Positions 32,043 to 32,755 of a DNA stretch of 32,755 bases are shown here, piece by piece. This DNA is from Chthoniobacteraceae bacterium (GTDB lineage: Bacteria > Verrucomicrobiota > Verrucomicrobiia > Chthoniobacterales > Chthoniobacteraceae), in contig CANIWM010000069.1 in the NCBI GenBank assembly GCA_947471505.1, positions 1 to 32,755 of the forward strand. The letters are read 5' to 3'. The stretch's first letter is position 1; every line of letters starts with the position of its first letter. The position numbers were made by a program, and so were the translations under genes. The notes under the pieces were generated by a model, which had not been told where the DNA came from, did no database searches, and saw nothing but the letters and a program-made list of their open reading frames with translations.

Positions 32043-32755
32043 ATGAACCTAAAACACCTTTCCAGCTTCGCCTTGCTCATAGCGATTATTGGTCCACTGA
32101 AAACCAGTATCGCCTTTGGGCAGGCGCCCGCTGAACCGGATCCGGCCGGCGTTTTGCTGAAGCCGAGCCCGGACAGGCTGGTGGTGCTGACTTTTGATGA
32201 TGCACCGGCGAGTCATGCGACGGTGGTTGCACCGATTCTGAAGTCGCTGGGGTTTGGCGGTTCGATTTATGTGTGCAATTTCGATTCGTTCAAGACGCGG
32301 AAGGACTGGTATCAGACTTACCGGCAGATGAACGCGATGCACGCGGATGGATTGGAGATTGGGAATCATACTTACGGGCATGGCGGGGGATTGGAGAATT
32401 ATCTGCGGATGGAGGATGAGGTGATGGCGAATGGCGGGCCGAGGATGACGACGGTGTGCTGGCCGATATACCAAGTGGTATGGCCGATTATTCCGGGGCT
32501 GCTGCAGCACGGATATCTGTTCGGGCGCGGCGGGCATGAGCGCCCCTATCGGCCTACGGTGGATAATCCTTTTGATGTGCCGTCGTTTTCGATGACGGAC
32601 GGGGTTTCGAGTGAGAATTTCATCAAGGCGGTGCAGCAGGCGTGTCGGGGCCGGGTGGTGGTGCTGACGTTTCACGGGGTGCCCGATATGGAGCATCCGC
32701 CGGTGAGTCTGGAGCCGGTGATGTTCAAGGCGATGATGCAGTATTTGAAGGACAA
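32043..32755 (+). CDS. Exported polysaccharide deacetylase, 3' end outside window
   Basis: Partial gene of at least 237 codons running off the right edge. ATG 32043 gives a signal peptide (MNLKHLSSFALLIAIIGPLKTSIAFGQ). NodB-homology features are VVLTFDDAP (Asp52, Asp53) and the metal-binding GNHTYGH (His109, His113), then LTFHGVPD near the end. CE4 enzymes remove N- or O-acetyl groups from chitin, peptidoglycan or xylan; the substrate is not evident, though the surrounding esterases make a plant or algal polysaccharide plausible. From about 32160 the codons shift to many G- and T-ending forms, like the dehydrogenase at 12145 and unlike the adjacent glycosidase and esterases. Confidence 0.88.
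   Translation, partial: MNLKHLSSFALLIAIIGPLKTSIAFGQAPAEPDPAGVLLKPSPDRLVVLTFDDAPASHATVVAPILKSLGFGGSIYVCNFDSFKTRKDWYQTYRQMNAMHADGLEIGNHTYGHGGGLENYLRMEDEVMANGGPRMTTVCWPIYQVVWPIIPGLLQHGYLFGRGGHERPYRPTVDNPFDVPSFSMTDGVSSENFIKAVQQACRGRVVVLTFHGVPDMEHPPVSLEPVMFKAMMQYLKD

Noticed and set aside
13222-32755. Classical SusC/SusD polysaccharide utilisation locus, phage or defence island
   Set aside because: No TonB-dependent receptor, SusD-like lipoprotein, integrase, phage structural gene, toxin-antitoxin or restriction system was recognised.

Overview
The window looks like chromosomal DNA of a high-GC, Gram-negative, polysaccharide-degrading bacterium, most likely a member of the Verrucomicrobiota. I infer this from gene content, not from a marker gene. 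The pointers are a XylR-type regulator (LacI-like sensor plus AraC helix-turn-helix), a DUF1844-kdsA pair, metal-dependent KdsA (so LPS-type Kdo), a TMTC-like glycosyltransferase with TPRs, two DUF6288 proteins, and many large secreted hydrolases with fused domains. No rRNA, tRNA, phage or CRISPR genes were recognised.

Positions 1-13095 are mostly housekeeping and mixed genes: a xylR-like regulator whose 3' end is disrupted by an inverted-repeat element at the window edge; a membrane TPR/GT-C protein; DUF1844 and kdsA overlapping by 4 nt; an unknown protein; a 22-bp repeat array between convergent genes; a small lipoprotein; an M16 peptidase; a Uma2-family protein; a secreted ceramidase-like protein; pyrH-frr; a secreted thioredoxin-like protein without the CxxC pair; a SprT-like zinc protein; and a D-2-hydroxyacid dehydrogenase.

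From 13222 to the right edge every gene lies on the plus strand, and nearly all encode exported proteins. They look like one carbohydrate-processing island: a surface protein translationally coupled to a 1005-residue fusion of FAD oxidoreductase, golvesin-like, calcium-binding and SGNH-esterase domains; a tandem duplication of a two-gene unit (SASA/sialate O-acetylesterase-like esterase followed by a DUF6288 protein); a BD-FAE-like esterase; a GH16 plus GH140-like double glycosidase; a cupin; a second alpha/beta hydrolase; a third SASA esterase; a broken beta-helix gene; and the start of a polysaccharide deacetylase. The inferred joint job is de-esterification and cleavage of a decorated, probably plant-derived or algal, glycan outside the cytoplasm. 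No transporter or SusC/SusD pair is visible.

The island and its flanks carry several small inverted-repeat elements. The best is a 215-bp MITE-like insertion at 21294-21508 with perfect 20-bp terminal inverted repeats and a 9-bp target duplication, placed exactly between the two copies of the esterase-DUF6288 unit. The most interesting biology is the recurring SASA-DUF6288 pairing: DUF6288 looks like an exported PDZ + alpha-helical core + HEAT protein with a cluster of conserved polar residues and no assigned activity.
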